Shown here piece by piece: positions 48,201-56,411 of a stretch of DNA of 64,000 bases. The stretch is from JBFHIJ01 sp963678775 (GTDB lineage Bacteria; Bacteroidota; Ignavibacteria; Kapaibacteriales; UBA2268), in NCBI GenBank assembly GCA_963678775.2, contig CAXXGR010000002.1, positions 1 through 64,000 of the forward strand, in the 5' to 3' direction. The notes below the pieces were generated by a model. It saw nothing but the letters and a program-made list of their open reading frames with translations. It did no database searches and was not told the origin of the DNA. Position 1 is the first letter of the stretch. Every line of letters starts with the position of its first letter. A program made the position numbers and the translations under genes.

Positions 48201-51200
48201 CTACACTTAAATCAGTATTTCCTTGTTCGTAATCTGCAGAAACTGTATTTAATTCATCTGTTGCTGTTGCATAAACATCTACATCACCGTTACCGTCACC
48301 GGCTACGATTGTATAAGTAAATGGATATACATCACCTGTAGGTGCACCAGCTGTAACTGATTCCAATCCACCAGGTAAATCTAAGTAAACTGTTACTACA
48401 TCAACTAGTGAGCAACCAGTTTGACTAACTGTCACAGTACCACTAATAGTAGCACTTTCTTTCAAGCATGAACCTGCTTGAGTTATAGTCAAATCAGTAA
48501 TGCTAGGAGCGTCGTTATCAATGGAGAATGCTGATAGCAAGCCTAAATCGCCTGTTGCATCATTCATTTCATCATCATTAATAGCTAAGCTAACATTATA
48601 TGTACCATCTGTTGCATCTGCAATAAATGGAACTGTTACATCGTAACCTGATGTTTGACCAGCTACAACTGTAATGTTTGCTTGGATTGCACCAATTGTA
48701 TTTCCACCACCTACGATAGTAGCTGTTGCATTGATATTTGTTTTATCAAATGTACCACAACCATCTTCTTCTACGTGGAATGTTACGTTTACTGTTTCTG
48801 TTTCTTTCACGCAAGTTGTACTTGCTTGAATATTAGATACCACGGGACCTGCATAGTCAACTGTAAATGCATCTGCGTCTACTACCTGGTCTTCTACTGA
48901 GTTGCCTGCGTTATCTGTTACATTCAATCTGATACCTATTGCTTCACCTTGTGGCTCGTCGCCTTGGATAGCATAAGTTAAGTCAAATGTATTATCACCT
49001 TGTGTATAATTAAAAGTAGTTGCTTCTGCTGAAACACTTGTCAATGTTCTTGTCCAAGCGTCACCCGCAGTGTAAAGTTCTACTTCTATATTAGTTGCTG
49101 TAATATCAGTACAGTTTACTGCATCATCTACAACTATGTCTGTAAATACTGCAGATTCTACAGAACCTAAACAACCCAAAGTAAAGTCTTGAGGTGTTAC
49201 TGTAGGTGCGTCTGTATCTAATGTTAAGTCTAAAGCACCATCATCATCTGTTACTTCAGCATTCAAAGCTTCATTGATATAACCTGTAACGGCTACCAAT
49301 GCTCCGTTTGGATCTTCTGAATCTACTGTGTAAGTAAATGTGTAAGTTCCGTCAGGATAGTTTCCGTTAACGGCTACAGGATTGCCTGCAGATGGTGTCA
49401 TCCATACAGTAGAATTGTCTGATAACTCAACTTGAGCTTTTACATTTTCTATTGTACTACATGAAGTTTCATCTACATTTACTACCAATGTTGCTACTAC
49501 GTTATCACCTGTACCCACGCATGTGCCGGCAGCGTTTGTGCTTGCTGTTGTAGTTACTGTGTGGTTTAGTGCATCTACTGTAAATAGCGGATCAGATAGT
49601 GTATTTAGTGTATTGCCTTCCATATCATAAGCATATACTCTGATTCTGTTTGCACCAAGATTTGCGTCTTGTGCTACTACTGTCATATCGTAGTCAAATG
49701 CAAAATCAGAAATACCACCTGTTGGAGCAGCAGCGTCAAATATGAAGTTATTTAATGTTGCTAAGTTTGAGTTTACTAACTCAACGTTACCAGGTGCAGA
49801 ACCTTTGATACCGTTTATTGTATTACCACAACCTGTATCATTCAAATAAACACGTACTGTGTATGTGCCTTCGATAATACAATCTGTAGGAATACCTTGA
49901 CCATCTAATACAAGTATATCAACTAAAGTTGGTGCTGAGTTATCTACGCTGAATGTTAAATCAGCTGTAGTAACTGCTGCATGAACTGCATCGTCTATTG
50001 TTGCATTAAATGTATAGTCGCCAGTATACTGAGTACCTGCAGGTACTGTTACTGTATATGTCCATCTATATGTATCACCAGCTTGATTAACATAGCTATC
50101 AAGGTTTACTGTGAAACCTGTCAAGTCGCTGATTGTGCACATTGCCTGAGCTGGTGTTACACAGCCTGTGAAATCTGCTTCTACATAGAATGTAAATGTA
50201 TCTGCAGCTTTCAAACAATCATCACCTGCTAAGTCAGCACTTACGATGTCATCATTCTGTGGACCAGTGAAGTCAAGTGTAAGGTCAGTGTCGCCGTTGT
50301 CTTCTTGTGTTGCTGTATTGCCTTTTGTATCAGCTGCATCAACATAAACATCAACTGCGCCATCGCCTTCGTCACCTACTAATGTGTAAGTATAAGAGTA
50401 AGTACTATCACCATTATCAGTGATTCCACTACCTACTGTCAATTCTACATCTGCTGCAGTTGGGAAGTCTAATGTTACTGTCAAACCTGTAACATCGCCA
50501 CAACCTGCATCCGATAATTCAAATGTACCTGAAATGTTACCTGAAGAAACACAACCTGATTGTGTTACTACAAAGTTTGCAAATACAGGTTCGTCATTAT
50601 CTACATAAGTTGTAACAACTGAAGTTTCTGCAGTTGCGCCATTACCTAGTGGATCTGTTACATCAGCTCCAATTGTATAAGAGCCTGTTGCATCGCCTGC
50701 TGCAATTGGAATTGTATATGTATATACAATGTCGCTTTCAGGTTGAGTGATTGCAGGAGCAACACCCCAATTAGATAAGCCTGTTACAGAACCGTCAACT
50801 ACAACGTCGCCTGCTGCCCAGTCTGCTAAAATAGCACAACCTGCATCTGCGATCGTAACTGTAAATACTAAGTCATCACCATCTGTCAAACAGCCGCTAC
50901 TTGTTTCAGCGATTGTTACTGATGTTGGTGCTGAGTTATCTACTGTGTATTCTGTACCAGGATCAGCCGGAACGTATGTTACTTCGTTTCCTGCATTATC
51001 TAATACAGTAATTGACAAGTCATAAGCACCATCTGTGTCGCCGCTTACATCTAATGTATAAGTGTAAGTACCATTAGCACCACCCACTGGATTACCAAGA
51101 TCAGCCACAGCATCTGCTGCACTTGATTCGTTGATTGTGATAGTGTTAATACCACTGACAGCACCATTTACATCAAATGAGAATGTCAAGGAACCGGATA

Positions 51201-54200
51201 CACAATCATCTACTGTAGTATAATTATTTACCACAGGATCTGAATCATCAACGATAAAGCTATCAGAAGCAGGATCATTACTTATATTACCTGCATCATC
51301 CAATGCGCTGATATCAAATGTGATTGTTTCAGTGTCAGTTGCGTTAGATAAATCAATAGTATAGAATAAAGTGTAAACACCAGCAACAGGACCTGTCATT
51401 GAAGCAAGTGTTAAATCTGCTGATAAATCACCAGATGTACTACCTATTAGTGTTTCAGCCAAATTACCTGCATCAAAAGTACAAGTACCTGCTTCGGTAA
51501 TTGTAACTGTTATAGATGCATCATTAACTGTTGCAGATAAATCTGTATAATAAGCATTACTGAATGCAAAACCTGCTATTGCAGGACCTGTGTAATCTAT
51601 TGAGAATAAGTCTGATGTTGTTTGAGTAGTTGCAACATTGCCTGCAGCATCTGTTACTACTGCTTCAATTGTACATAGACCTTGGTCTTCTGTACCTTGA
51701 ATAGTATAAACTACATCAAATTCTTTAGTTCCATCATTATAAGCTATAGAAGTGAAACCACCATTGACTTGATCAGTACCGGTTGTGATTACATCACCAT
51801 CTAAATCTTTCAATGTAAGAGAGATAAATGGATCATCACATTGATCTTCTGTAGCAGGAATGCTAAAGCTTACAGTTTCACCTGTTTTAAAGCAATCACC
51901 TGCTGCAAAGCCTGTTGGTTCCAAAGCTGTAATAGTCGGAGCAGTAAAGTCGAAATAGAAATCTGCATCCTGATCTAAAGAAGCACTATTTCCGGCAGCA
52001 TCAGTTAGATATACATCTACCGTTACTAAAACGTTTTCAGTTTCAGTACCTAATACATCGTATGTTACATATATCTTATCATCTACTGTTGAATAAGTAT
52101 ATGTATCATTTAATATTAACTCGATGTCTTGTGTGTCAATATGTAAGTAAACAGAGTCTACTGTAACATCGCCTGAGCAAAGATCTGATACAGGAACTTC
52201 GAAAGTAACCTGATCACCACTAGCCAAACAAGAGTTACTATTTCCGTTACCTGCAACGTTAGCTACATCACCAATTACAGGAGCAGTTCTGTCAACTGAA
52301 ACTACGTCGATACCTCTACCTAAACCATCTGATGGAGTGTTAGAGTTACCGGCTTCGTCAGTTGCTACAACTACGATATCAAAATCGTCAGTTGCATCAC
52401 CTGCTACGATTGTATATTCATAAGTATATGTATTACCACTTTTTGAAACAAATACAGCGTCTCTATCTGGATCACCATCATTTGTTTGGTTATCATCTCT
52501 TTCCAACCATACTGATAAGTTTGTTTCATCAAACGTACCGCAAGTTACAGGAGGGTCAATAGCAGTTACTGTAAATGTTACAGTAGCACCTGTGCCATAG
52601 CAGCTAGATGCATCTGATATTGTTGGTCCTACTATTGTTGGAGCAGTTTTGTCAATTGTAATACTTACTTCTTGTCCAGCTAAAGTATTAACTTTGCTGT
52701 CCGAAAGATCATAGTTTACTGTATGCAATCCTGCTGCATCACCAGCATCAATAGTTGTTTCATAAACAAACACATAAGATGGATTAGTAACAGTCTCATT
52801 TGCGTGTTTTACCAAATTATCAGTAAAATCACCAGAGTTAATTACTATACCACCTGCAGCATTCGCCAATGCACCATCCATTGTACCACAACCAACTTCA
52901 CTTAAAGTCAAATGCAAATAAACAGTTTGACCTACTGAAGCACAAGATACTTCTGTACCCGCACCAACAACAGGGCTGTCTTTAAATACTGCACTTGTAA
53001 TTGAAGGAGCTGTATTATCAATTGAGAATGTAACATTATCTGTTGCAGTGTTACCTGCATCATCTGTCAATGTTACTGTATAGTCATAATCACCTGTTTC
53101 TTCATTTCCGTCCATTGTATAATCAAATACATATGCCGGAGCACCTGAATTATCTAAAACAAAAGTGCCACCTAATACAGTTGTATTCCCACCTGTTTGA
53201 GCTATTGCAACATTTTCGTCAGAAATATCACCACAACCTACATCAGCCATTGTGAATGTTACTTCTAAGTCATCTGTAGCTGCATCAGCATAACAAGTGT
53301 TTGCATCTACTGAATTAGTAATAGCTAAAGCAACGCCAAATGTTGGATCTGCATCATCTATAGTAAATGTGCTATTTCCATTATTATCACTAGTCAATTC
53401 ATTACCAGCAGGGTCAGTAACTGTCAGAGTGAAATCTTTTGCATCTGCAGTTTCATCACCTAGTACTAAAGAATATTTATAAGTAATATCATTGCCTACA
53501 GGAGTAGCGCTAATGAAGGTCGGACTATTTATAGTAGTACCAGCACCTGCACCATCACCAAATACACCTGGATCAAAAACTACATCACCCTCTACCCATT
53601 CTTCTGAGCAGAAGTTTTGATCAGTTATAACAACTGAGAAATATATAGTTTGATTTTCAGCATAACATGCACTTGTATTAGCAACGCTAAACTGGTCATC
53701 ATTATACCAAGCAATACTTGCTACTGCTGGAGCAACATTATCAATGTTAATCTCTACTGTTGCTGTTTCAGAAGTTGCACCATTTCCAAGTGGATCTGTT
53801 ACATCAGCACCTATTGTATATGTACCTGATAAATCTCCACCTGCGATTCTTATAGTATAAGTATATACTATATCATCACCGGAAAGTAAGATGCTCGTAG
53901 GAGCAGCCAAAGCAGCAGCAGCATTAGCTAGATCACCCAAACCACTTACAACTACATCACCTGCAGCCCAGTCTCCTAATACAGAACAACCTGCATCCGC
54001 AACTGTAACTGTAAAGACTAAGTCATTGCCCAACATCAAACAGCCGTCACTAGTTTCAGCGATTGTTACTGATGTAGGAGCATCATTATCAATTGTATAT
54101 GATAAATCTGAAGTAGTTATATTACCTGCATCATCTGTTAAAGTATATGTAGCAATATAATCACCAGAAGCGTCACCGCCAGCAATATCATACTGAATGA

Positions 54201-55575
54201 TTGCTGTGTAATCTTCACCAGCAACATTTTCAGTCCATGTATCAAATGTTTGTGTTACATCTGTCAAAGCCAGAGTATTTGATGTTGTAATATTTGCTTG
54301 ATCAACAGTTCCATAACCTTGATCTACGACATTTGTCAATGTCATTTCAAGAGCTGCAACACCAGCTGTAAGACAATTGTCTGTCAAAGCTGCATTTGCA
54401 ATTGTTGGAGCTTTTGTATCAATTGTAAACAACTGAGTTGATCCAACATCTGTTAAAGCAACATTATTTACACCTGCATAATCCTGTGCATCAGCTGCAA
54501 CATCGAAGAAAGCATCTTGAGTGAATTCTTCGTCGCTTGTGCCATCTACAGAATAATAAGCAGTATACTTAGTTTCAAATGGGAATGTATCATCATCATC
54601 GACAGGAGTCCATTCACCATTTAAGAAAGTCAAAGTAGTTTGAGCACCATTTACACCATCAGGATCAACAGTGATAGTTGGCTCAAAAGACCAATCCATA
54701 ATCTCATCAAATTCTAAAGTAATTGCATAAGTATTACCATTATGAGACTGTGCTACTGCAGTAGTAGGGAACAAATTCGCTCCCGACTCATCACCATTAG
54801 TAAATGTAATAGTTGGAGCAGTTGCAGCATCACATGTAAATTGAGCCTCATACCATGGAGCCATAGCACCATTTGCGATATAAGCAACTCTATAATAGTA
54901 TGTATCACCACCAGTCAAACCAAATAATACCCAATGGTCAGTGTTCCCAATATTTAAGAAACTATAACCCGGAACCATAGTAGTAAAAGTAGCGTCTGTA
55001 GCAACCTGAAGGTAAATATTACCTCCGCTTGCATTTGTAATATCCCAGTCAATCCATGCCACATGCTGGTCTATCTCTGAAGCCAAATCTTGAGCATCAT
55101 TAGCCAAAGCAGCAGCCGGAGCTGTAAACGTTGCCGGGTTAGTAGAGCGGGTAGCCGTGTTATAAGCTATATCGCCAGCACCTTGGCTATCATACTCATA
55201 TACCATAAAGGTATAATCTGTACCCGGAGCTAAACCTTCTACCTCTAATTCGTGATTTGCACCAACGTAGAGGATTTCACCCACACCTAGTGCAGGGTTA
55301 GCGGCAGCAAGATTGCCTGCATCTACCACTGTATAGTCAGCGTTATCTGTAGGATCTGTGAATGCACCAGCCGAAGCTTCTTTCACTACTACAATATTAC
55401 CATTACCGTCACCGGTACGCCATTGTAGCTTGAACTGCTTCCCAGGGGTTAACCCTGTGGAGGTCACAGATAATCTTCCCGCTTGCCTAGTAGGCGTGGT
55501 TGCAGCCATAGCATCCGGCACCGCAAGCACTACCAACATAAGGCAGAGCAAAAACAAGTTGAACACTCGATTCAT
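39214..55575 (-). CDS. Giant T9SS-secreted protein with about 40 tandem Ig-like domains
   Basis: About 5,453 residues. The frame extends to 55671, but ATG 55575 has AGGAG upstream and gives the signal peptide MNRVFNLFLLCLMLVVLAVP. The layout is an N-terminal fibronectin-III-like pair (about 30-230), then about 38-40 Ig-like modules of roughly 105-110 residues. Each opens with a DNxAP-type linker and most contain one Cys near the start and one in a (D/E)xGCG(T)-type motif, suggesting an internal disulfide. Towards the C-terminus come non-cysteine domains, another Fn3-like domain (GLTQNTTYTFIVYAFNSDQ), and a T9SS type A sorting domain (EIQPNPVVSDLAFDLDMNEA to VISKRFVVVR). It should be exported by Sec, crossed over the outer membrane by T9SS and anchored or released outside. 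Adhesin, gliding or matrix roles are possible. Internal repeats are listed separately. Confidence 0.93.
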   Translation of the reverse strand: MNRVFNLFLLCLMLVVLAVPDAMAATTPTRQAGRLSVTSTGLTPGKQFKLQWRTGDGNGNIVVVKEASAGAFTDPTDNADYTVVDAGNLAAANPALGVGEILYVGANHELEVEGLAPGTDYTFMVYEYDSQGAGDIAYNTATRSTNPATFTAPAAALANDAQDLASEIDQHVAWIDWDITNASGGNIYLQVATDATFTTMVPGYSFLNIGNTDHWVLFGLTGGDTYYYRVAYIANGAMAPWYEAQFTCDAATAPTITFTNGDESGANLFPTTAVAQSHNGNTYAITLEFDEIMDWSFEPTITVDPDGVNGAQTTLTFLNGEWTPVDDDDTFPFETKYTAYYSVDGTSDEEFTQDAFFDVAADAQDYAGVNNVALTDVGSTQLFTIDTKAPTIANAALTDNCLTAGVAALEMTLTNVVDQGYGTVDQANITTSNTLALTDVTQTFDTWTENVAGEDYTAIIQYDIAGGDASGDYIATYTLTDDAGNITTSDLSYTIDNDAPTSVTIAETSDGCLMLGNDLVFTVTVADAGCSVLGDWAAGDVVVSGLGDLANAAAALAAPTSILLSGDDIVYTYTIRIAGGDLSGTYTIGADVTDPLGNGATSETATVEINIDNVAPAVASIAWYNDDQFSVANTSACYAENQTIYFSVVITDQNFCSEEWVEGDVVFDPGVFGDGAGAGTTINSPTFISATPVGNDITYKYSLVLGDETADAKDFTLTVTDPAGNELTSDNNGNSTFTIDDADPTFGVALAITNSVDANTCYADAATDDLEVTFTMADVGCGDISDENVAIAQTGGNTTVLGGTFVLDNSGAPAYVFDYTMDGNEETGDYDYTVTLTDDAGNTATDNVTFSIDNTAPSITSAVFKDSPVVGAGTEVSCASVGQTVYLHLTLSEVGCGTMDGALANAAGGIVINSGDFTDNLVKHANETVTNPSYVFVYETTIDAGDAAGLHTVNYDLSDSKVNTLAGQEVSITIDKTAPTIVGPTISDASSCYGTGATVTFTVTAIDPPVTCGTFDETNLSVWLERDDNQTNDGDPDRDAVFVSKSGNTYTYEYTIVAGDATDDFDIVVVATDEAGNSNTPSDGLGRGIDVVSVDRTAPVIGDVANVAGNGNSNSCLASGDQVTFEVPVSDLCSGDVTVDSVYLHIDTQDIELILNDTYTYSTVDDKIYVTYDVLGTETENVLVTVDVYLTDAAGNSASLDQDADFYFDFTAPTITALEPTGFAAGDCFKTGETVSFSIPATEDQCDDPFISLTLKDLDGDVITTGTDQVNGGFTSIAYNDGTKEFDVVYTIQGTEDQGLCTIEAVVTDAAGNVATTQTTSDLFSIDYTGPAIAGFAFSNAYYTDLSATVNDASITVTITEAGTCTFDAGNLAETLIGSTSGDLSADLTLASMTGPVAGVYTLFYTIDLSNATDTETITFDISALDDAGNISNDPASDSFIVDDSDPVVNNYTTVDDCVSGSLTFSFDVNGAVSGINTITINESSAADAVADLGNPVGGANGTYTYTLDVSGDTDGAYDLSITVLDNAGNEVTYVPADPGTEYTVDNSAPTSVTIAETSSGCLTDGDDLVFTVTIADAGCAILADWAAGDVVVDGSVTGLSNWGVAPAITQPESDIVYTYTIPIAAGDATGSYTIGADVTDPLGNGATAETSVVTTYVDNDEPVFANFVVTQSGCVSSGNISGTFELSDAGCGDVTGLTVTLDFPTAADVELTVGSGITDNGDSTYSYTYTLVGDEGDGAVDVYVDAADTKGNTATQEDNGDTDLTLDFTGPQNDDIVSADLAGDDCLKAADTFTFYVEADFTGCVTPAQAMCTISDLTGFTVNLDSYVNQAGDTYRWTYTVTVPAGTQYTGDYTFNATIDDAVHAAVTTADLTFSVDNSAPTLVDILVLDGQGIPTDCIIEGTYTVRVYLNDTGCGNTINGIKGSAPGNVELVNSNLATLNNFIFDAAAPTGGISDFAFDYDMTVVAQDANLGANRIRVYAYDMEGNTLNTLSDPLFTVDALNHTVTTTASTNAAGTCVGTGDNVVATLVVNVDETSCSTIENVKAQVELSDNSTVWMTPSAGNPVAVNGNYPDGTYTFTYTVDSEDPNGALVAVTGYINEALNAEVTDDDGALDLTLDTDAPTVTPQDFTLGCLGSVESAVFTDIVVDDAVNCTDITATNIEVELYTAGDAWTRTLTSVSAEATTFNYTQGDNTFDLTYAIQGDEPQGEAIGIRLNVTDNAGNSVEDQVVDADAFTVDYAGPVVSNIQASTTCVKETETVNVTFHVEEDGCGTFDKTNINATATIVGGGNTIGAIQANITVVAGQTSGYDVTVPFIADATDGTYNVSLAINDDEMNDATGDLGLLSAFSIDNDAPSITDLTITQAGSCLKESATISGTVTVSQTGCSLVDVVTVYLDLPGGLESVTAGAPTGDVYPFTYTIVAGDGNGDVDVYATATDELNTVSADYEQGNTDLSVDQVAPEAAALAKQTAGTCFSDTPGQDDIEVTFTVTEVENSNSCIFDETNITSANAVTLDNGGETITPTIDVADAGVDTWTVTLTYNIDGITVDGSYDITIEMSDDAGNAGTGTLSLVDAFVLDNSAASITSLVVDNCETATVDYSFTITDTDCAGDGYEDATVSVWTTDVVPAQVGIDATETTLDGDYSGSWDISGVDYVDGETYQLRVNYTDDAGNPSTEVTSNFTVDKTGPVVAGLSDDATCVKDGATVIIDFDVTESGCGTFDASNIAATATNGPTTINATNIRNSEGTWLADFVIPAESGYAEGDYLVTLDISDDAGNDATGTLTIVDAFGIDNTPPVVDNYSLNSPTTCVSGIVEFDFDVFEVGCGDYTTAIFLNGSETATPFMIMPGNVAIGAEVWTASRDISGDADGDVEVMIRVTDAAGNVTEYSPASTPDYTVDNNAPSIDNLAVTDCSNDVFNFSFDITDTDCAEDGDNDASITIKNALNNTVWTKVVTGSNGSYSDTIRVNNPTYSDGTYTLYVDYDDDSENASTQVSETFEVDKTGPVVADLADDATCVTDGETVTIDFDVTESGCGTFDATNIAATATLGGTTINATNIRNSEGTWLADFVFPTEPGTPHAEGEYTIDLTIADDNGNSATGTLSLVNAFELDNTAPVIAFTSVDANACASAGKTVEFSFTVTDADCGGAGATPVVTITLPTVPASTVNATNVTGTYPNYTATYLATANDGTGTATIDIFAADGLGNSDSLNNAGTFQIDNTNPSITNYALISVPTCYKAGQTVTFAVDYENLGCATEDIALWDAQGAPNGFEVDIYNGGDLANGTIGQPQDVNGKLQFTYLVNAADVTGAYTVEINIVDSEDMDGFILQSNAFSIDNDIPTLALVNTPPTCVEVADVVTFQIDANDVGCGTFDEDDITVTVTDGTPANISAISAVAGDGYNYEFTYTVANGDATPMISINATDDLGNTLVAPVTHTMTVDTIPLTLAVNLPQTTCVSQTIDGTFEFGITATNDGCDQAINNLTVTAQAFGEANATTLTENNGTYTYTLPTGDTYTGEAVITVTAVDGFGNTVTETANFMIDNSAPELSAYADDAECVRGMPNTVNPSLINFAITAEDLGCGTFEHGDIVVTMTSSSGLPLVGNLTTDGSTGTSFHYAYTVNQNDPTGAVNITFDLTDSKGNIATQYAPAGDEFSIDNTAPTLALTADKSCVMIGDEVTFTLDASDVGCATFDVSNISAAIAGDANAQLSSITQALDGSSQPIPDTYTFTYTVDAADSGLLTISADAADALGNMATTSTFDVTVDTIPLTLAVNLPQTTCVSQTIDGTFEFGITATNDGCDTQINNLTVTAQAFGEANATTLTENNGTYTYTLPTGDTYTGEAVITVTAVDGFGNTVTETANFMIDNSAPELSAYADDAECVSAPVLGAIGTLVHFSVNAEDLGCGTFEHGDIVVTMTSSSGLPLVGNLTTDGSTGTSFHYAYTVNQNDPTGAVNITFDLTDSKGNIATQYAPAGDEFSIDNTAPTLALTADKSCVMIGDEVTFTLDASDVGCATFDVSNISAAIAGDANAQLSSITQALDGSSQPIPDTYTFTYTVDAADSGLLTISADAADALGNMATTSTFDVTVDTIPLTLAVNLPQTTCVSQTIDGTFEFGITATNDGCDTQINNLTVTAQAFGEANATTLTENNGTYTYTLPTGDTYTGEAVITVTAVDGFGNTVTETANFMIDNSAPELSAYADDAECVRGMPNTVNPSLINFAITAEDLGCGTFEHGDIVVTMTSSSGLPLVGNLTTDGSTGTSFHYAYTVNQNDPTGAVNITFDLTDSKGNIATQYAPAGDEFSIDNTAPTLALTADKSCVMIGDEVTFTLDASDVGCATFDVSNISAAIAGDANAQLSSITQALDGSSQPIPDTYTFTYTVDAADSGLLTISADAADALGNMATTSTFDVTVDTIPLTLAVNLPQTTCVSQTIDGTFEFGITATNDGCDTQINNLTVTAQAFGEANATTLTENNGTYTYTLPTGDTYTGEAVITVTAVDGFGNTVTETANFMIDNSAPVLSAYADDAECVSAPVLGAIGTLVHFSVNAEDLGCGTFEHSNISVNMTSAIASLVNTPQLDLVNTSGNTYAFTYLVDQQDPTGAVNITFDLMDSKGNIATQYSPAGDEFSIDNTAPVLTNLNVSQDNAVEGDVLTFTFDLADAGCSLTQEPVVQLTFSDNSNTNATYVTGTGNGTYTYTYTVPSSPVEGGVNVIVTADDALNNMGILNPNNFEFVIISNTPANVTSIIVNDLLVEDSDAGNNFTVAVSYDQPMDAAQSAPVVTFDPTVGGTFTNGIGAWSNGNQTYTMTYIITDAGVCANDVDVSVTGGQNTVGIAANNGTEANLFTVYMCAAANARSDIQFAGNEANGISSLSNGVVATSTSGTRVLKLTVRDDITTDTDTKPTIITALTINAAGANQAAFNTHINAAALFSAAGAKLADATIGASTLTFSGMNVTCADNGTYDMYLRLTLANPMPAAADGKRLVFALGNTNVTTGANSTTMTTFANTSSTAATNNVIQVIGTNLVYTAQPQNTSVGTVAPTVIVELRDVNGNIDINQAANITLGVTNTTTITAGGTKALANGVATFDGLQFGYAATNLNLTANASISGVTSAVSSVFSVSSALPSQVANLVYLGRSKTSIAFTWTASSNALVLAQEGSSINVGAGPQNGLAYAADNNFTTASTLIGNAKVVYFGSNATLTVGGLTQNTTYTFIVYAFNSDQSYTPATITYNTAGAPTLTRTTSRFKDEMSSDIELRSFDVTSSDVKAFLKWETIRETDNLGFEVHRAQMTQAGLEPFEMISSFEDNSALNGLNQSEFGKNYKLTDDDATLTIGGTYVYRLVSVASDGYKQVQAEQNVLINGATSMTVSEIQPNPVVSDLAFDLDMNEARDITIQIYAIDGTLVAQPIITREYSMGLHKVKIDLDRATIPAGTYTLKVITGDNQVISKRFVVVR
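41904..42333 (-). repeat. Partial fourth copy of the 972-bp repeat (variant B)
   Basis: Near-identity holds for about 430 bases (first domain and half of the second, with variant B) and then breaks. Weaker similarity to the unit resumes at about 41665-41795. Confidence 0.9.
42334..43305 (-). repeat. 972-bp tandem repeat, copy 3 (variant A)
   Basis: Same unit. The variant segment returns to RGMPNTVNPSLINFAIT, as in copy 1. Confidence 0.95.
43306..44277 (-). repeat. 972-bp tandem repeat, copy 2 (variant B)
   Basis: Same three domains as copy 1. The 17-residue variant segment reads SAPVLGAIGTLVHFSVN. Confidence 0.95.
44278..45249 (-). repeat. 972-bp tandem repeat, copy 1 (variant A)
   Basis: 324 codons, three Ig-like domains, beginning IPLTLAVNLPQTTC. 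Nearly identical to copies 2 and 3. It carries variant A of the middle domain (RGMPNTVNPSLINFAIT) and reads GCDQAINN where the other copies read GCDTQINN. Confidence 0.95.
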
Positions 55576-55629
55576 AGAGCGTCTCCTAATTATTAAAAAA
55601 ACAGAATTATTTGTCATATACCCATAGTC

Positions 55630-55671
55630 TTGGCACACTAATTGTCTAAACGTAACGTTTATTTGTGCCAA
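55630..55671 (-). promoter_or_regulatory. Nested inverted repeat upstream of the giant gene (candidate operator)
   Basis: Outer arms TTGGCACA (55630-55637) and TGTGCCAA (55664-55671) are perfect complements. Inside them is AAACGT-A-ACGTTT (55648-55660). It lies 55-96 bases before the ATG at 55575, where a regulator site would be expected. No regulator can be named. Confidence 0.35.
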
Positions 55672-56264
55672 TTTAGAACAAAATAAGAATAACTAGTCAG
55701 AATAGACTATTACTCAAATAAAATGTAAACAATTTTTACATATATACAAACTCTTTTTTCAGTTAAATATGTATTAAGGTGATATCTATTTTGTACAAGT
55801 CTCTGATATAATTCAACTTATGCTTATAATAATTTTTTCTCATATACCTACTTTCACTTATAATATATTAGACACATTCAAGTATTTCTAAATATATATA
55901 CAGTATAATACAGAGTCTATATGAATATCAAAAATAGAGCCAATAGTTATAATAGTATCTTTTATATTAATATTTAAAATCAGATATCCGGTATATCAAA
56001 ATTTTGCAGGCATTACAACTGATGAGGGCGCTTCATGCCTGGTTTATCGATATTATATTATTGATTATGAATAGCACTCCCTCATTCTAATAGTATATAA
56101 CTGCACATTTATGTTATAATATATTGTAATTATGAGAGATACCATATTTTGGCAGTGATCTAAGACAAATCTTTATTATTTATATCACGTATATTTTTTG
56201 TAAGTATTTTTATTGCTGAAGAGGAATATTGTTACAGGCAAAGCAGAGGTGAAGTTTATACGTT

Positions 56265-56390
56265 CGTAGGGGAATTGTAATATACAGCCGTAGGGTTAAC
56301 CCTACGGTTGCATGGTTGTTGTATGTGATTTTGTTACAGCCGTAGGGGAATTGTAGGGTTAACCCTACGGTTGTATGTGATTTTGTTGTA
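56265..56390. repeat. Cluster of short palindromic and direct repeats
   Basis: A perfect 20-bp palindrome CCGTAGGGTTAACCCTACGG lies at 56288-56307, and a 16-bp version of it at 56353-56368. CGTAGGGGAATTGTA occurs at 56265-56279 and 56341-56355. TTGTATGTGATTTTGTT occurs at 56319-56335 and 56371-56387. The elements are interleaved, as in REP-like or MITE-derived sequences. They lie just downstream of the Fn3 gene, so they could also fold at the end of its transcript. Confidence 0.8.
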
Positions 56391-56411
56391 TGTAAATGAA
56401 TATTTTCAATA

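Larger units (their letters stand above)
55576..56411. other. 836-bp intergenic region upstream of the giant gene
   Basis: Very AT-rich from about 55680 to 56220, with no credible gene. It contains the presumed promoter of the giant gene and a nested dyad (55630-55671) at its left end, and a cluster of short palindromic repeats (56265-56390) near the end of the Fn3 gene. Confidence 0.55.

Noticed and set aside
55630..55650. Sigma-54 promoter based on TTGGCAC on the minus strand
   Set aside because: No GC/TTGCA element at the required -12 spacing.
55576..55671. Upstream extension of the giant protein (32 extra residues)
   Set aside because: The internal ATG at 55575 has AGGAG and is followed at once by a signal peptide; the extension would bury it and overlaps the dyad.
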